In this document: one piece after another, positions 22,183 to 33,463 of the stretch | Position numbering within the stretch: the stretch's first letter is position 1 | Layout of the letters: every line of letters starts with the position of its first letter | NCBI GenBank assembly: GCA_023362775.1 | Contig: JALMGJ010000004.1 | Span: forward strand, 79,164,798-79,228,797 | From: Charina bottae | Taxonomy: Eukaryota > Chordata > Lepidosauria > Squamata > Charinaidae | Length of the DNA stretch: 64,000 bases | Reading direction: 5' to 3' | Program-made: the position numbers and the translations under genes | Notes under the pieces: generated by a model | The model's input: only the letters and a program-made list of their open reading frames with translations | What the model was told of the DNA's origin: nothing | The model's database searches: none

Positions 22183-22418
22183 CATGACTTTGGAGGGCTT
22201 TGTGTGTGTGTGTGTATGTATGCCTTTGGGTCAGTCTGGAGTCCTGACGATTGCCTGGACTAGCCCCTGCGTTTTTTTGGCAAGATTTTTGGCAATGGCT
22301 TGCTATTGCTTTCTTCCTAGGGCTGAGAGAGAGTAACTGGCCCAAAGTCACCCAGCTTGGGCCAAAATGGTCAAAAAATTGTGCCTAGGGTGGGACTAGA
22401 CATCATGGTTTTCCAATT
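22183..22418 (-). mobile_element. Sauria-type SINE, degenerate, minus strand
   Basis: On the minus strand the order is TCTAGTCCCACCCTAGGCAC (B-box region), AGCTGGGTGACTTTGGGCCA, CTCTCTCTCAGCCCTAGGAA, then a BovB-like GGCAATGGCAAACC-type region (here GCAATAGCAAGCCATTGCC), ending in a (CA)n run at about 22200. It lacks part of its 5' head and matches the tail type of the copy at 39846. Confidence 0.7.
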
Positions 22419-23900
22419 AACATAGATTTTGTTGTGCCCATTGCCATTCCCAGTTTCTTCTGTTCTGGCCTGGAGCTGGAAGATGTTTTAGATGTTTTCC
22501 TCATTTCCCATGCAAGGAAGTCTGCCATCTCCCACTTTCTCAACATTACCACTGGCAGGAAAACCACTCATCTATCACAGCAATACTTTGATTGGGGATG
22601 TTTATGAGAGATGATGCAACTCGTAGGCCTAGCAATTTGTAGAGCTTTCCCCCACCCTTCCAGCCCACAGATCATCTTTCTGGGCTGGGATAAGTGACAG
22701 GCAAAGAGAGAGACAAGGCCCTTTAAGTGCCGTGTCTCTGAGCCAATACCTGGCTCAGTGACCTGGATCAGCCTGAATAGCTGACAGCCCAAGCAACAGT
22801 TGAGAGGTGCAGGGGTGTTGGTGCACGAGCCATTATTTCTCTGCTGCTTATCTGTCAATTATTGTTCAGGCTGCTTCTGAACATGGAGTACCATGAGCAG
22901 TAAACCCATACTCAAGAGCAATTTCAAAATAGTGGAAGGGTGCAAAGGAGGACTGTGCAATGAAATGACAGAAGAAGATCTATCCATCACCATGCATGGA
23001 CATCTGCTATTTCGTCATTTTCGTTGCGGTTTTGGCTCAGAGACCTGGTGGGTACAAGTAGAGAGCTTGGCTTGAAAGAACTGGAGTCTTCTGCAAAATA
23101 GCTTTGGAGGACAGTTCCTAGGGACTGAAGGGTAGAAGGTGACTCTGTGCAAGCCTGAAAAGGCCAATAGGTGTTAAAATGATGCCATTTAAAGATCATC
23201 AGACAATGCCACTGAGAAGATGGTCAGTAGAACACTACACTGTATCCACTGAAAAACTTCAGTGGCTTGTTGATTTCTTAAGGGGAAAATCCTATTTTAA
23301 TGCAGGAATAGCTAAAGATAATTTTAAACTGCTTCATGTATGGATCAGAGACAAGGTAAAGGAAACATGTTGAGGACATGAGAGAGAAAAAGAAATTGCC
23401 AGGGCATGTTCATAGTGTGGTTATGTGCATATGGGGAAAGGCCCACAGTCAAGCAGTGTCCTGTGCATTTGTTTTGCGAGGGCCTTATTGTGTTGAAACT
23501 TTTGCATAGATATTTCATGTAAACTATCCCTACTTTTATTTTTTCTAAAATTTTATTTTCATGAATTTGGTCAAGGCAATGGAATTGATGAACAGAATCC
23601 AAAGCTACTGCCACTTGTTTAAAGCCTAGATGCAATGGCAGAACAAGGAAGGGATGCACTGTTTATGAAATGAAATATGTAGAATAGGCAGCACAATTAA
23701 CACAGAATATAAGCATTTCCATTGGTACTGGGGTTGCCTATATGCAATTTCTGTCATCATACCTGTTTTTGAACGTCATTCAGGATCAGACTGCAGAGCT
23801 TGGTTTTATAAAAAAGAAGTTTATGATATATCATTTATGTTGTGATGATGTCCTCTGAGAGGAAATGATGACACAAGTGTCATGACATGATCAGGTAAAC
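22419..23900. other. Stretch without recognised gene
   Basis: No frame with a known domain. Moderate GC content at 22600-22830 without repeat identity. Confidence 0.5.
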
Positions 23901-23903
23901 TAT

Positions 23904-23951
<48 letters not shown>

Positions 23952-24615
23952 TCAAATTTATCACCGCCCAACTCCCCCAAGGGGGTCTCTGGGCGGTTTA
24001 CAACAAAATACAATCAACAATGTACAATTATAAATATAATAAAATACAAATTAAATAACAATTTAAAATGTAAAAAAATATATATAATAAAATCCAATGA
24101 CGGGATCTTCTAAGTTCTTCTTAAGTAAAAAGGGCACTCCAGGGATAATCTAAGGTGCTAGCTATCTCCAGGTGTGCCCGTTCTCCTTCTCGCCCCAAGC
24201 ATACTGACAAACCCAGGTTTTAAGTTTCTTCCGGAAGTCCAGGAGCAAGGGGGACTGCCTAATCTCTGTGGGGAGAATGTTCCAAAGGGCAGGGGCAACA
24301 GCAGAGAAAGCACACTTACGTGACCCCGTTAGATGGAGCTCTTTAACCAAAGGTGTCCGCAGGATGCCCTCTCTGCATGCCTGGGTGGGACAGGATGAAG
24401 TAATGGGGATGAGACGGTCCCTTAGGTATCCTGGTCCCATGCCATGTAGGGCATTAAAGGTGATAACCAACACCTTGAATTGGACCCGGAAGCAGACTGG
24501 AACTCAGTGCATCTCACGCAGCAAAGGTGTTACGTGTGTCCTCCTTGGGACACCCAAAATTGTCTGCGCAGCTGCATTTTGGATCAGTTGTAGCTTCCGG
24601 ATATTCTTCAAGGAA
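23901..24615 (-). pseudogene. L2/CR1-like LINE 3' end, longer copy
   Basis: Starts at a (TTTA)n run (23901-23951), the element's tail read inverted, followed by the same 3' UTR as 1880-2374. The minus-strand frame 24162-24473 includes GPGYLRDRLIPITSS and AFSAVAPALWNILPTEIRQS, the LINE C-terminal domain. It extends about 180 bp further 5' than the first copy, into coding sequence with TTCTTGAAGAATATCC-type motifs, and is then truncated at about 24615. A 7-bp AAACTAT on both sides is a weak TSD candidate. Confidence 0.78.
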
Positions 24616-26098
24616 TAGTTTATTCTTAAACTATGTGATTTATATACTTGCATCAGATGTTATCACACAACCACCTAAACATGTCAATATAGAATGACAT
24701 CATGACCCATGTACTGTCATTTTGACATAATTATGATTTGTAATGGACACCACCACCACCCCCGCAAATTTTTACATGACCTGTTTTGCTTCATGGATCT
24801 ATTAAAATGATGTGAGTAGAAATAGGATAAAACCTTATGATTGGCTTATTCCCTATTATGTGCTATGGGTTTTATATTTCTAACAGAGGGAAACTTTTTG
24901 TGCCTAGGAACCAAAACTATTTTTGGGAGGATGACTGAAGGAATGCAGGAAGTAGGGTAGTGACTTGACAATGTCATCAGAACAGAAGGGGCCACATTTT
25001 CAAGTTTTTTCTTTGCTAATTTGGGAGGATAGGAGTTGTTTTTTATGTTAATAATTCAAGTATAGCAGAAAGCTAACATCAATTTTCTGTTGAAGAAAAG
25101 CCATATAGCCAAAATTCAGTGTTTTTCTAAATTTCAGTGGCTTGATTTTTATGGGACCAGAACAAATTGGGGTTGGAGGTATAGAAAGTCACTGAATCAT
25201 AGTTGTTCACACCTATTTAGCAATGCATATTCCATCAGTTTAGTCTCCCCACTCCCCGTCCCCACCCCTAAATAACATGTCTTTCTTCTCAGGAATGGAC
25301 AATCCCCAGGAAAGCAGAAACTATTCATACAGCAACAAACAGATAATCTTCAGTGATATCATAACAGACTGTTCAACTTCTTTCTGGTCCAAACCATCTA
25401 ACTAAGGCCCTAGACCTGATACAAGCCAAGACATTGGGCTGCTTTCCATAGGCCACAGTGGAGGCAAAATGAGGCAAAATGGGTTTTAGCTAGGTTACAA
25501 CAAAGGGAGAAGAGTGCCAGACTTAAAGAAAACCATATTAGGTTTAGGGTTAATTCTTCTGTCTCAGATACCTCACTCTATATCTTGACTATGCTTGATT
25601 GTCATCAGGATACATGGGCTCTCATGTATTCTTTATTTTATCTATCATAAATTAAGATTGTCCACTCAGGGTTCTTTACAAAATATTACATGGAAAATTG
25701 TAATATGACCAGTAAAACTACAGTATACAGCTACAATAAAAAATAAAATCACATAAAATCAGACATCAGGAAAGTTTGTAAGCAATGGCATCAACAGCAG
25801 ACCACAATTATAACCTTTTCATGTAAATGATGCCATTGTGCACTTGTGTCCTGATGTCTAATGCAATTATGAAAGTCTCAGGGTTTATATGATAATATCG
25901 TGCTTCTCAGCCTTTTTCTAAGATCAAGTGATTATACCATGCACATGTTATTTGCCCCCCAACCCTCCCTGTGGATACCCATTGCTTGTGGACACCAGAA
26001 CTTAAAATGTAGTCTTCCCATGTGCTATCCACTCCAGCTCCACATGTGGGAGAAAGAATAATTGAAACATTTTAGAATTAAGCTTTTCAGAATGGTAG
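24616..26098. other. Stretch without recognised gene
   Basis: At 25640-25760, TTTATCTATCATAAATTAAG...TTCTTTACAAAATATTACA looks like another decayed L2-like tail (minus). Nothing else recognised. Confidence 0.45.
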
Positions 26099-26960
26099 AC
26101 TTAGAAACTTTATTTCGGTCATTGACCAACAGAAATACATCCGATAAAACAAACAAAGCAAAATTATCCCCTAGCATCAATAACTGTTGGCAACCATTTG
26201 TGGGCGAAACTTACACATAATGTAGCAGAATTTTGCTACTTTTAGAGAAATAAATTTATCTCGATTGCTTAACAGATAATGCAGATAAAAATTATCAGTG
26301 CCCTTGAAATTTAATTAAAAGGGGGGTAATCAACTTGTGGCAAATGTTCCTGTAGAACTGACAATACAAAAGAACATGGGTTGTGGTTTCTATGGCACCT
26401 GTGTCACAGGGCAATATTGGGTTTCATATGGGGTTTTCATGTAGTTCCCTTCTAAACCAGCTGTGGGGGGGCATTAAATCGGGCTAGAGATAAGGCTGTC
26501 TTGAATTTGAGGACTGTAATATGATATAAATACGAAGCTGGTTTAGGCACTAAGATCTGGTTATTAGCAATTACAGTATATTATGAGAAAAAGCAGCAGT
26601 TTCTGTTTGGCCTTCTATATCTAAGATCCTTTGTCTTAACATTGATCTAGCTTGATCTGACTCTAAGCTTAAGATGACATCACTGGAGAAACCATAGAGA
26701 CTCAATTTCCTTTGAATAGCTACTTCCCAAGAAGATTTGAAGTTATGTGCCAGTATTAGATGGGTCAGTTCACTGGGGTTGTGATGTAATTGTAACCAGT
26801 AGGTAAAGATATGGTATGTATTAAGAAAGCAAGACTGTTTCTTAGAATTGCATAATTGTCTGATGTTAACAGTGTCTGTGGTTCAAGCAATGTACAGTAG
26901 ATAACGTTTACTGGTGACTTGCAGGCTAGGCTACCCTGGTGAACTCCTTCATACCATTTT
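26099..26960 (-). pseudogene. Old LINE relic with CCHC-like C-terminal motif
   Basis: On the minus strand, with several frameshifts and stops, the sequence reads as a LINE polyprotein end. Segments include HNPSELTHLILA and RQRILDIEGQTETAA, followed near 26340-26420 by CDTGAIETTTHVLLYC, a Cys/His pattern common after the RT domain of several LINE clades. The 3' end near 26105 (GGTCAATGACCGAAATAAAG on the minus strand) resembles the relic at 35160. The clade is not assigned. Confidence 0.55.
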
Positions 26961-29310
26961 TTTTAACCAAGTAGCATTTATTATATATTTCAGTAGCTTT
27001 AGGGAAACAAAGTCATTGCAGATGTAACTCAACGTGAAATAAATGAAAGCTCCTAGACTATTAGATTTAACCTAAGATAAAGTCAAGGACAAAAGGATAT
27101 TCTTATGCAAAGTAGCATCAGTGCAGATATGCTACTAATCACTGTGGATTAGAAGGAGAACATCTATCTCCTCATAATGCCTTCATGCTGATCTTTCATG
27201 CTGATCTCTTTCTCATTTTTCTAAATACAGGTATAAGGATTTTGTCTTTTCCAGAGAAGGCATAGTGCTATTTGGTAATGAAGTGATGGACATAATTAAA
27301 GATAAAAATCTCTTATTATTTCGAAAATGTTGATTTATAAAAAAAATAGTTGTTATGCCCAATATCATAGGAAATACTGAATCACTTGCAAAAGAAAACT
27401 TTAATTATATTTATTTCACTTCTTGGGTTCAAAAGATTAACCTTTACTGACAAAGTACTTCCAAACAAGCTCAGCGCTGGTGGTAGCATCAAAAGGCCCA
27501 AACCTGTCAAAAGCTTCTGTTACACTAAAAAGAATCCTCTATACTTTGGGGTACAATTTGGAGATTTGATGAAAAATGGCTTTCCTTTCTTTTCAAAAGG
27601 GAAGAAAATTAACATAATATACTCTCAAGAGTATGCATTTAGTTATGAAATGGCCCAAAAATATGTGGGGAAGCCCTATTTTTTACTATACAATAACTTC
27701 CTTAATGGCCAACAACCATTCCTGGCTTCTCGTTCTACAGTTAAATCTCAAGAGATGATCTCATGAACAAGCTCCCCTGTGGAAACTTAAAAAAAATCTG
27801 GAAGAATGGACAACTAGGGAGTCTGCAAAGTGTGGAGAGATTTGTAAAATAATTTAAAAAGCACTCTGCACTGCCTCACATGATAAAGTACGCTCAAAAA
27901 AGTCCATTAAAAATGCAAAAGCACCTGAGAACATAACATCAGAAATTTCTTTGGGAAAAGAGAACTATTCATAAACTGGAAGAATGTATTTTAGCCCATA
28001 ATACCATGTTAATTACAGGTTAATTATTGTATTCTGGTTGCTGCAGGATGAATTTAGCCACCCATATGATATGATGCTTTCTCACAAATTACCATGTTCA
28101 CATGTGAAGGCAGTACAGGTAATGGAGACATGAGTTTATTGCCCACACTTGATTTCATGCATTTTCATGTCCCCAGTATTCACATATTGAGCATGGCCAT
28201 TAAGGATCCTATGCATCTTCAGGAAGACTACACAATCAAGATTGCAGCATTATGAAAAGGAGAGAACTTCTGTTGTGGCACTTTGAGATCAAATACTGGG
28301 CTGACAATAAACCTTTGGGGAGATAATGGATGCCTCAGATAGTCACTATTCTTGTGGCTAGAAACTCCCATATTTCAAAGTGATTCTGTTGAGAAAACCA
28401 GGGTTGGATAAACATACATAAGAGCAAGCTGTGCGCTTCAGCTCTCTGATGCGCAAAATCAAAATAAGTATGAAACACCTGCTGAGTGAGAATGAAGCAT
28501 AGAACAAAAAGCTCTTAAATATCAAATAAGCTAATAATAGTAAAGACAATAAATGCATATATTTTCAATCTCTGTCCCACATGGTCTGTGTAGCTGCTAT
28601 AGTTGGCAGCTACACAGTTTGCAGTATTATTAAAATGACAGCAGTTTGTAGGCAAGTATGGCCAAGAATTCCTGCTAGGTTGCAAATCATTTGCAATCAA
28701 AGGCTGTTGCTACCTAGTGTGTGTTAGGATTGTACTGAAAAAGTTTGGTCATTGAAATACCACAAGCCTAATGCCTATGTACAAAATCATAGCCTCCATT
28801 TCTAGGAAGCACAATGCTTGTTAAATAGTGTTAGATGATGGCGCTTATTGCAAGGGTAGCAGCTTATCTGATCTCAGAGGTCAAAAACTATGAACAGCAT
28901 CAGTTCAGAATGCTGAGACACTGCACCACACAATTTCATTTCCTATATTATTTGTTGATTTATTGTTGCATGCTGGCCAGAGAGCAGCTCCTTCCCATTC
29001 CATGGTGAATGGTGGACAACCTTTTGTAGCTACTTTATTTTTGAAAGGCAAGGCTATGACTGGGGCAGTAGGGCAGTGATGCCCTACTCATAATGGCAGA
29101 GTCAGTATATGAGCCTTCTCATTTCTGAGAAGTATTTCAGGATCATTTTTAGAAAACAATTTTACATCTCTTTTAAGGCTTTCACTATAGTTTTCTTGTG
29201 TCTCCCATATCAAAATGGCTAGAAGCTATGCTTCCAGGTTCAGGTTTCAGAAAGGGATTCAGGGATACGTACTATTCCAAACCCTTGGTTGCCCACTTCT
29301 TGGCATAGAT
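26961..29310. other. Stretch without recognised gene; one unidentified 126-codon frame
   Basis: The frame at 27386-27766 (plus) is lysine- and phenylalanine-rich (for example LYFGVQFGDLMKNGFPFF). I do not recognise it, and it lacks splice, promoter or poly(A) context. It may be chance or an old retroelement piece. Confidence 0.4.
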
Positions 29311-29314
29311 CATT

Positions 29315-29357
<43 letters not shown>

Positions 29358-29405
29358 TTTCCAACTTATATCACCACCCATCTCCCCCCACAAGGGGACT
29401 CCTAG
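29311..29405 (-). repeat. (TTTA)n plus L2-like 3' tail
   Basis: About 12 ATTT units (29311-29360), then TATCACCACCCATCTCCCCC and AAGGGGACTCC. This is the L2-like 3' UTR core read on the minus strand. Confidence 0.7.
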
Positions 29406-29635
29406 ATCATCCTGACATAATTGGCTCTTTAAACAACTACTTATATAAAAAGAAGCCAGACAGGTAATCCCTGAAAGCTCTGAATTTTAACTGCAAACCA
29501 AAATGATATGTGACATTATCTATCAACTTTTCTGCTATCAATAAGGCATTTATTACACTGAAATTTAAAGAAAATGTCAATAATGATTGACTGGTAGTAC
29601 AAAACATTCAGTTACAGGGACTAGTATATCTACGA

Positions 29636-29780
29636 TATGCTTTCGAATTGCTAGGTTGGCAAGAGCTGGGGCTAGTGCGGGAGCTCACTCTGTCACACAG
29701 GGCTAGGGATTCGAACCTCTGAACTTGAGATCTTCTGATCGACAAGCCTGGCATCTTACCTGCTGAGCCACCACGCCCCA
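29636..29780 (-). mobile_element. tRNA-derived SINE, head half
   Basis: Minus-strand copy of the family at 7200. It has the tRNA-like head (GGATTCGAACCTCTGAACTT on plus, i.e. B-box GGTTCGAATCC on minus) and the start of the middle domain, then stops. The 3' tail is missing. Confidence 0.85.
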
Positions 29781-29954
29781 CATTATGTAATCAGATTACA
29801 TAATGTAATCAGAGTTTTATTTAATTTAATGATATAAAATTTAGAGTTGATTTTGTTTGATTGTTTGTTTTCTCATGAATATCCTTTCCTATTATTTAAA
29901 CCAGAAAAAAAATATCACCTATACTCTTAGTAAAAAGTGCTTCCAGGATAATTT

Positions 29955-30232
29955 GAGAGCCAGTTTGGTGTAGTGGTTAAGGCAACGGGCTAGAAACCAG
30001 GAGACCGAGAGTTCTAGTCCCGCCTTAGGCATGAAAGCCGGCTGGATGACCTTGGGCCAGTCACTCTCTCTCAGCCCAACTCACCTCACAGGGCTGTTGT
30101 GCGGAAAATAGGAGGAGGAAGGAGTATTAGGTATGTTCGCTGCCTTGAGTTATTTATAAAAATAATAAAGGTGGGATAAAAATTAAATAAATAAATAAGT
30201 CAATAAATAAATAAATAAATAAATAAATAAAT
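29955..30232 (+). mobile_element. Sauria-type SINE with (TAAA)n tail
   Basis: The head GAGAGCCAGTTTGGTGTAGT is the signature of Sauria SINEs. The B-box region GAGTTCTAGTCCCGCC follows, then GACCTTGGGCCAGTCACTCT and CTCACCTCACAGGGCTGTTG. The 3' part GCTGCCTTGAGTTATTTATA and the (AAAT)n end differ from the BovB-like tail of the copy at 39846, so this is a distinct tail subtype shared with 61280. Confidence 0.9.
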
Positions 30233-31148
30233 TGGTTGATGTTGATTGATAGAGCAGGAAAAAGAGAAGATGTGCTAAACCCTTTTCTCATCACTGTCGC
30301 TCACCTCCAAATTAGCCAGTAAGTTATGATTAAACATTCAAGATTCTAAATGGATGTTTGCTGAAACATGAGATTGAAAAAACAGTGGTTGGTAGAGGGA
30401 TGGTGTGGAATGTGGTTCTTCATTATTAAAATTAACTCATTTGAACAGCTGCAGGAGGTTTTGAGAGTGAAACATTTTGTGATATTTTTACAGTGCCATA
30501 AAGCAATTTGGACAGGGAGACAAATTTATTTTCCTTGTAAACAGCATAACTAACCATCTGCCTGGAAGGACTTCATTCTTATGATATAATTCTGTCCCAC
30601 TATAGAACTTGATTCAGTGCAAGTGTTTGAAGCTGACAGCATCAACTGTTGATTTTGCAAGAAAATCACACTTCTGTCTTTTGCAGATAATGGCAATGAT
30701 TATATATTTTATTTATAGACTCCCAGCAGTTTACAGTCCAATAAAAAAAAATACAATAAAATTATCATATAGCCATGTGCTCTACTGTTATATTAATTCA
30801 ATTATTTATATATATTTTGGAGATGTTAATTAATTAATATATTTAATGGATTTTAATACCTTGCTTTGTATTCATATGGGTAAACCACACACTGAAAAGG
30901 TAGTTCAAATGTACTTTCTACTTTTTTTTGAAAGCTGTACATTGTTTCGTTTGCTATTATATTGATTTTTTTTTAAAAAAAGTGGCTTCTTTTCCATACA
31001 TAATTATAATAGCACCAGGAATATGGTCATTGTTTGATTTGACAAACTGTGTAGTAGTTAATTTGATAGGTCCGTAAATAGCTGCTGGATTGAAAGATAC
31101 TAATATTTCCAGTATGTTCCTGAACCCCCCTTTCCTTTCCCCACACAC
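30233..31148. other. Stretch without recognised gene
   Basis: Around 30700-30750, TTTTATTTATAGACTCCCAGCAG...TTTACAGTCCAATAAAA looks like a decayed L2-like tail (minus). Otherwise nothing. Confidence 0.45.
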
Positions 31149-31161
31149 AATATACAGACAT

Positions 31162-31683
31162 ATACAGATAAAACGGATATTTGGCAAACACCACATACCT
31201 GTATATTTCAAACCCACCAACACACTGAGACAGAGGCTTGTACACCCCAAAGATCAAACTCCAAAACACAAGAAAAGCAATGTAGTTTATGCAATCCAGT
31301 GCAGTGAGGAGTGCTCTGAACTATACATTGGAGAAACCAAACAACTTTTGTACAGGAGGATGGCCCAACACAGGAGAAGTAACACCACAGGACCAGAGTC
31401 AGCAGTTTATCTTCATTTAAAGGAAAAAGGACACTCATTTGAGGACATTAATGTTCACATTTTAGACAGAGAAGATAGGTGGTTTGAGAGAGGGGTCAAG
31501 GAATCCATTTATGCCAACTTGGAAAATCCTTCCTTGAATAGAGGTGGGGGCCTCAGGCACAATCTATCTTCCATCTATCTCCCGGCTTTGTCTTCTGTGC
31601 CTAGGAAGATTAAGACCATTTCACAAGCTAAACAGCAGCATGGTGATCTTAACAATTCTCCTTTAGATGATAAAAGGACTTAA
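31162..31683 (+). pseudogene. PLE GIY-YIG endonuclease domain (C-terminal fragment)
   Basis: GIY-YIG endonuclease of a Penelope-like retrotransposon, which in intact elements follows the RT and nicks target DNA. Visible motifs in order: NVVYAIQC (VVY from 31282), ELYIGETKQLLYRR (YIG from 31324) with a following arginine and MAQHR, and a glutamate at 31501 in GVKESIYANLENPSLN, the expected catalytic positions of the family. The C-terminus NRGGGLRHNLSSIYLPAL is typical of PLEs. The frame is open to a TAA at 31681. The upstream ATG at 31090 lies outside the element, in the flank, so it is not the native start. Without the RT this copy cannot retrotranspose itself. Confidence 0.9.
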
Positions 31684-31779
31684 AATAACATCTCAATATA
31701 ACCATGACCTAGCCCCAGGTGTAAGGTCACACAGCTACCTAGAAACATATTTAGGATTCCCTTACCAACTTTGCTCAGA

Positions 31780-31816
31780 CTGAAGAAGCTCCTTGGATAA
31801 GGAGCGAAACGTTTCC
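31780..31816 (+). ncRNA. Hammerhead-like hairpin in PLE 3' region
   Basis: CTGAAGA (31780-31786), one extra A, a 7-bp stem GCTCCTT/AAGGAGC (31788-31794 with 31799-31805) with loop GGAT, then GAAAC (31806-31810) and GTTTCC. Hammerhead ribozymes have CUGANGA, stem II, GAAA, and PLEs are known to carry them. Here one nucleotide separates CUGAAGA from stem II, and stem III would be only ACGT, so activity is uncertain. Confidence 0.45.
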
Positions 31817-32162
31817 ACTAAGAAAATAGAAATCCAGTTGACATGATTCAAGCTACAGACAATTCCACCTGGATGACTGAGAACCTTCATAGACAAATAT
31901 ACAGACACACTTCCTTTCCTAGATCATAACATGCCAGAGACAGGTAGGCTTCCAATGTAGCCACATACTGTACAGTTTCTGCTAAGAGTTACAGATTGCA
32001 TTTAAACAGTTATTCATCTGATAAGTAGCAGAAGTGTTGACAGGTATTAATCTAGACCAAAATGTACTGCAATATGAAAAAAAACCATGGTCACAGTTTA
32101 AGACTTCATTTATAAAGGTTTGAAAGCTGATTAACAGATATAGATTTCATTTAGCAAAATAT

Positions 32163-32390
32163 ATCGCCCCAGCTCTTGCCAACCTAGCAATTAGAAAGCA
32201 TGCAAATGCAAGTAGATAAATAGGTACCACTTTGGTGGGAATGTAACAGCGTTCTGCGCGCGTCATGCCGGGCACATGACTGCGGAAGCGTCTTTGGACA
32301 GCACTGGCTCTTAGGCTAAGAAACGGAGATGAGCACCACCCCCTAGAGTCGGACACGACTGTGCAAGGGAAAACCTTACCTTACTAAAGG
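32163..32390 (+). mobile_element. tRNA-derived SINE, 5'-truncated
   Basis: Middle and tail of the 7200-type family: CTTGCCAACCTAGCAATTAG, GGTACCACTTTGGTGGGAAT, then CCCCTAGAGTCGGACACGAC and a CCTTACCTTACT end. The tRNA head is missing. Confidence 0.85.
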
Positions 32391-32614
32391 TAAAGGATGA
32401 AAATATAGTAACGTGGATGTTATGTTCCTCTCATTGTACGTGTGTGAAACTATTAGGCCTGGTGATATCCTACATAAAATTATTTTGCTGCAGTTTTTTT
32501 TTAATTTCACATAAAAGAACCACATCAACAAAACTGTTGTCATTTATGGCAAACTACAAGAATGAATAGTGCAATAGGAGGAGTGGTTGACAATACATTA
32601 GGAACACAGTTCCA

Positions 32615-32831
32615 TGGCTGTTGTGGGTCTTCCGGGCTGTGTGGCCATGTTCTGGAAGTTGTGGTTCCTAACGTTTCGCCAGCATCTGTGGCCAGCATCT
32701 TCAGAGGGCAGGAGCACAGATAGAAGCAAAATCTCTGTGCCCAGGTAGAGTGGCAATGTTCTATAGAACATTGAACATCTGAAGATGCTGGCCACAACAG
32801 CCATAGAACTCCGGCCGTGAAAGCCTTCGAC
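32615..32831. mobile_element. Short head-to-head PLE copy, 12-bp TSD
   Basis: 217 bp flanked by the direct repeat AACACAGTTCCA (32603-32614 and 32832-32843). The left part, read on the minus strand, and the right part, read on the plus strand, both contain CTGAAGATGCTGGCCACA and run outward. The plus-strand right end reads CAGCCATAGAACTCCGGCCG then AAAGCCTTCGACAACACA. Only terminal PLE sequence is present, with no coding region. The architecture matches the copy at 17785 but a different PLE subfamily is involved. Confidence 0.78.
32671..32704 (-). ncRNA. Hammerhead-like motif, degraded stem II
   Basis: On the minus strand: CTGAAGA (32698-32704), one extra T, then GCTGGC-CACAGAT-GCTGGC and GAAAC (32673-32677). 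The two stem halves are now a direct rather than inverted repeat, so stem II cannot fold as expected. One half has probably mutated. Confidence 0.35.
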
Positions 32832-33121
32832 AACACAGTTCCACCCTCCCTGTTTTCTATACTGGAACTACGTCATCTTGTGAACACAGGCAAAATATTT
32901 CCAGGACATGTATATGACCTGCTGTTTTTCAGCAAATTTCAGATCAGAAGTAAGCAGGAAATGCAAAGCTATGACTGTATTGAAAAGTTGTAGTTTCTTT
33001 ATTCAGTTCACCTTCTAGTATCAAAGTATCTTTAGAGGAAGAGAAGAGCGAAGAAATCTGCATGACATCCCTAGAAACACCAATGTGGTATATTTATTGC
33101 TTCCCCTTCTTTCCCTCTTGA

Positions 33122-33463
33122 GGCGCAATGGCGCAATGGCTCAGCAGTTAAGATGCCAGGCTTGTTGATCAGAAGGTCGCAGTTTCAGAGGTTCAAGAGC
33201 CTAGCCCTGCATGATGGCGTGAGCTCCCACACTCGCACCAGCTCTTGCCAACCTAGCAATTCGAAAGCATGCAAATGCAAGTACATGAATAGGTACCACT
33301 TTGGTGGGATGGTAACAGCATTTCGCGTGCGTCATGCCAGCCACATGACGGTGGAAGCATCCTCGGACAACGCTGGCTCTTTGGCTAACAAACGGAGATG
33401 AGCACCAGTCCCTAGAGTCGGACATGACTGCACAAAAGTGCGGGGGGAACGTTTACCTTTTAA
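33122..33463 (+). mobile_element. tRNA-derived SINE, near full length
   Basis: Head with ATGGCTCAGCAGTTAAGATG and GAGGTTCAAGAGCC, middle domain CTTGCCAACCTAGCAATTCG, tail CCTAGAGTCGGACATGACTG and an end of GTTTACCTTTTAAAA. Same family as 7200. I could not resolve a TSD. Confidence 0.88.

Larger units (their letters stand above)
31161..31895 (+). mobile_element. Penelope-like element (PLE), 5'-truncated, 12-bp TSD
   Basis: A 735-bp element flanked by the 12-bp direct repeat AATATACAGACA (31149-31160 and 31896-31907). It keeps the 3' end of the PLE polyprotein (GIY-YIG endonuclease, 31162-31683) and about 210 bp of non-coding 3' sequence, including a hammerhead-like hairpin at 31780. The reverse transcriptase is absent because of 5' truncation. 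Its last 70 bp reappear in the short copy at 17785. Confidence 0.88.

Noticed and set aside
31090..31160. Native start of the PLE protein at the ATG at 31090
   Set aside because: The 12-bp TSD ends at 31160, so this ATG is in flanking DNA.
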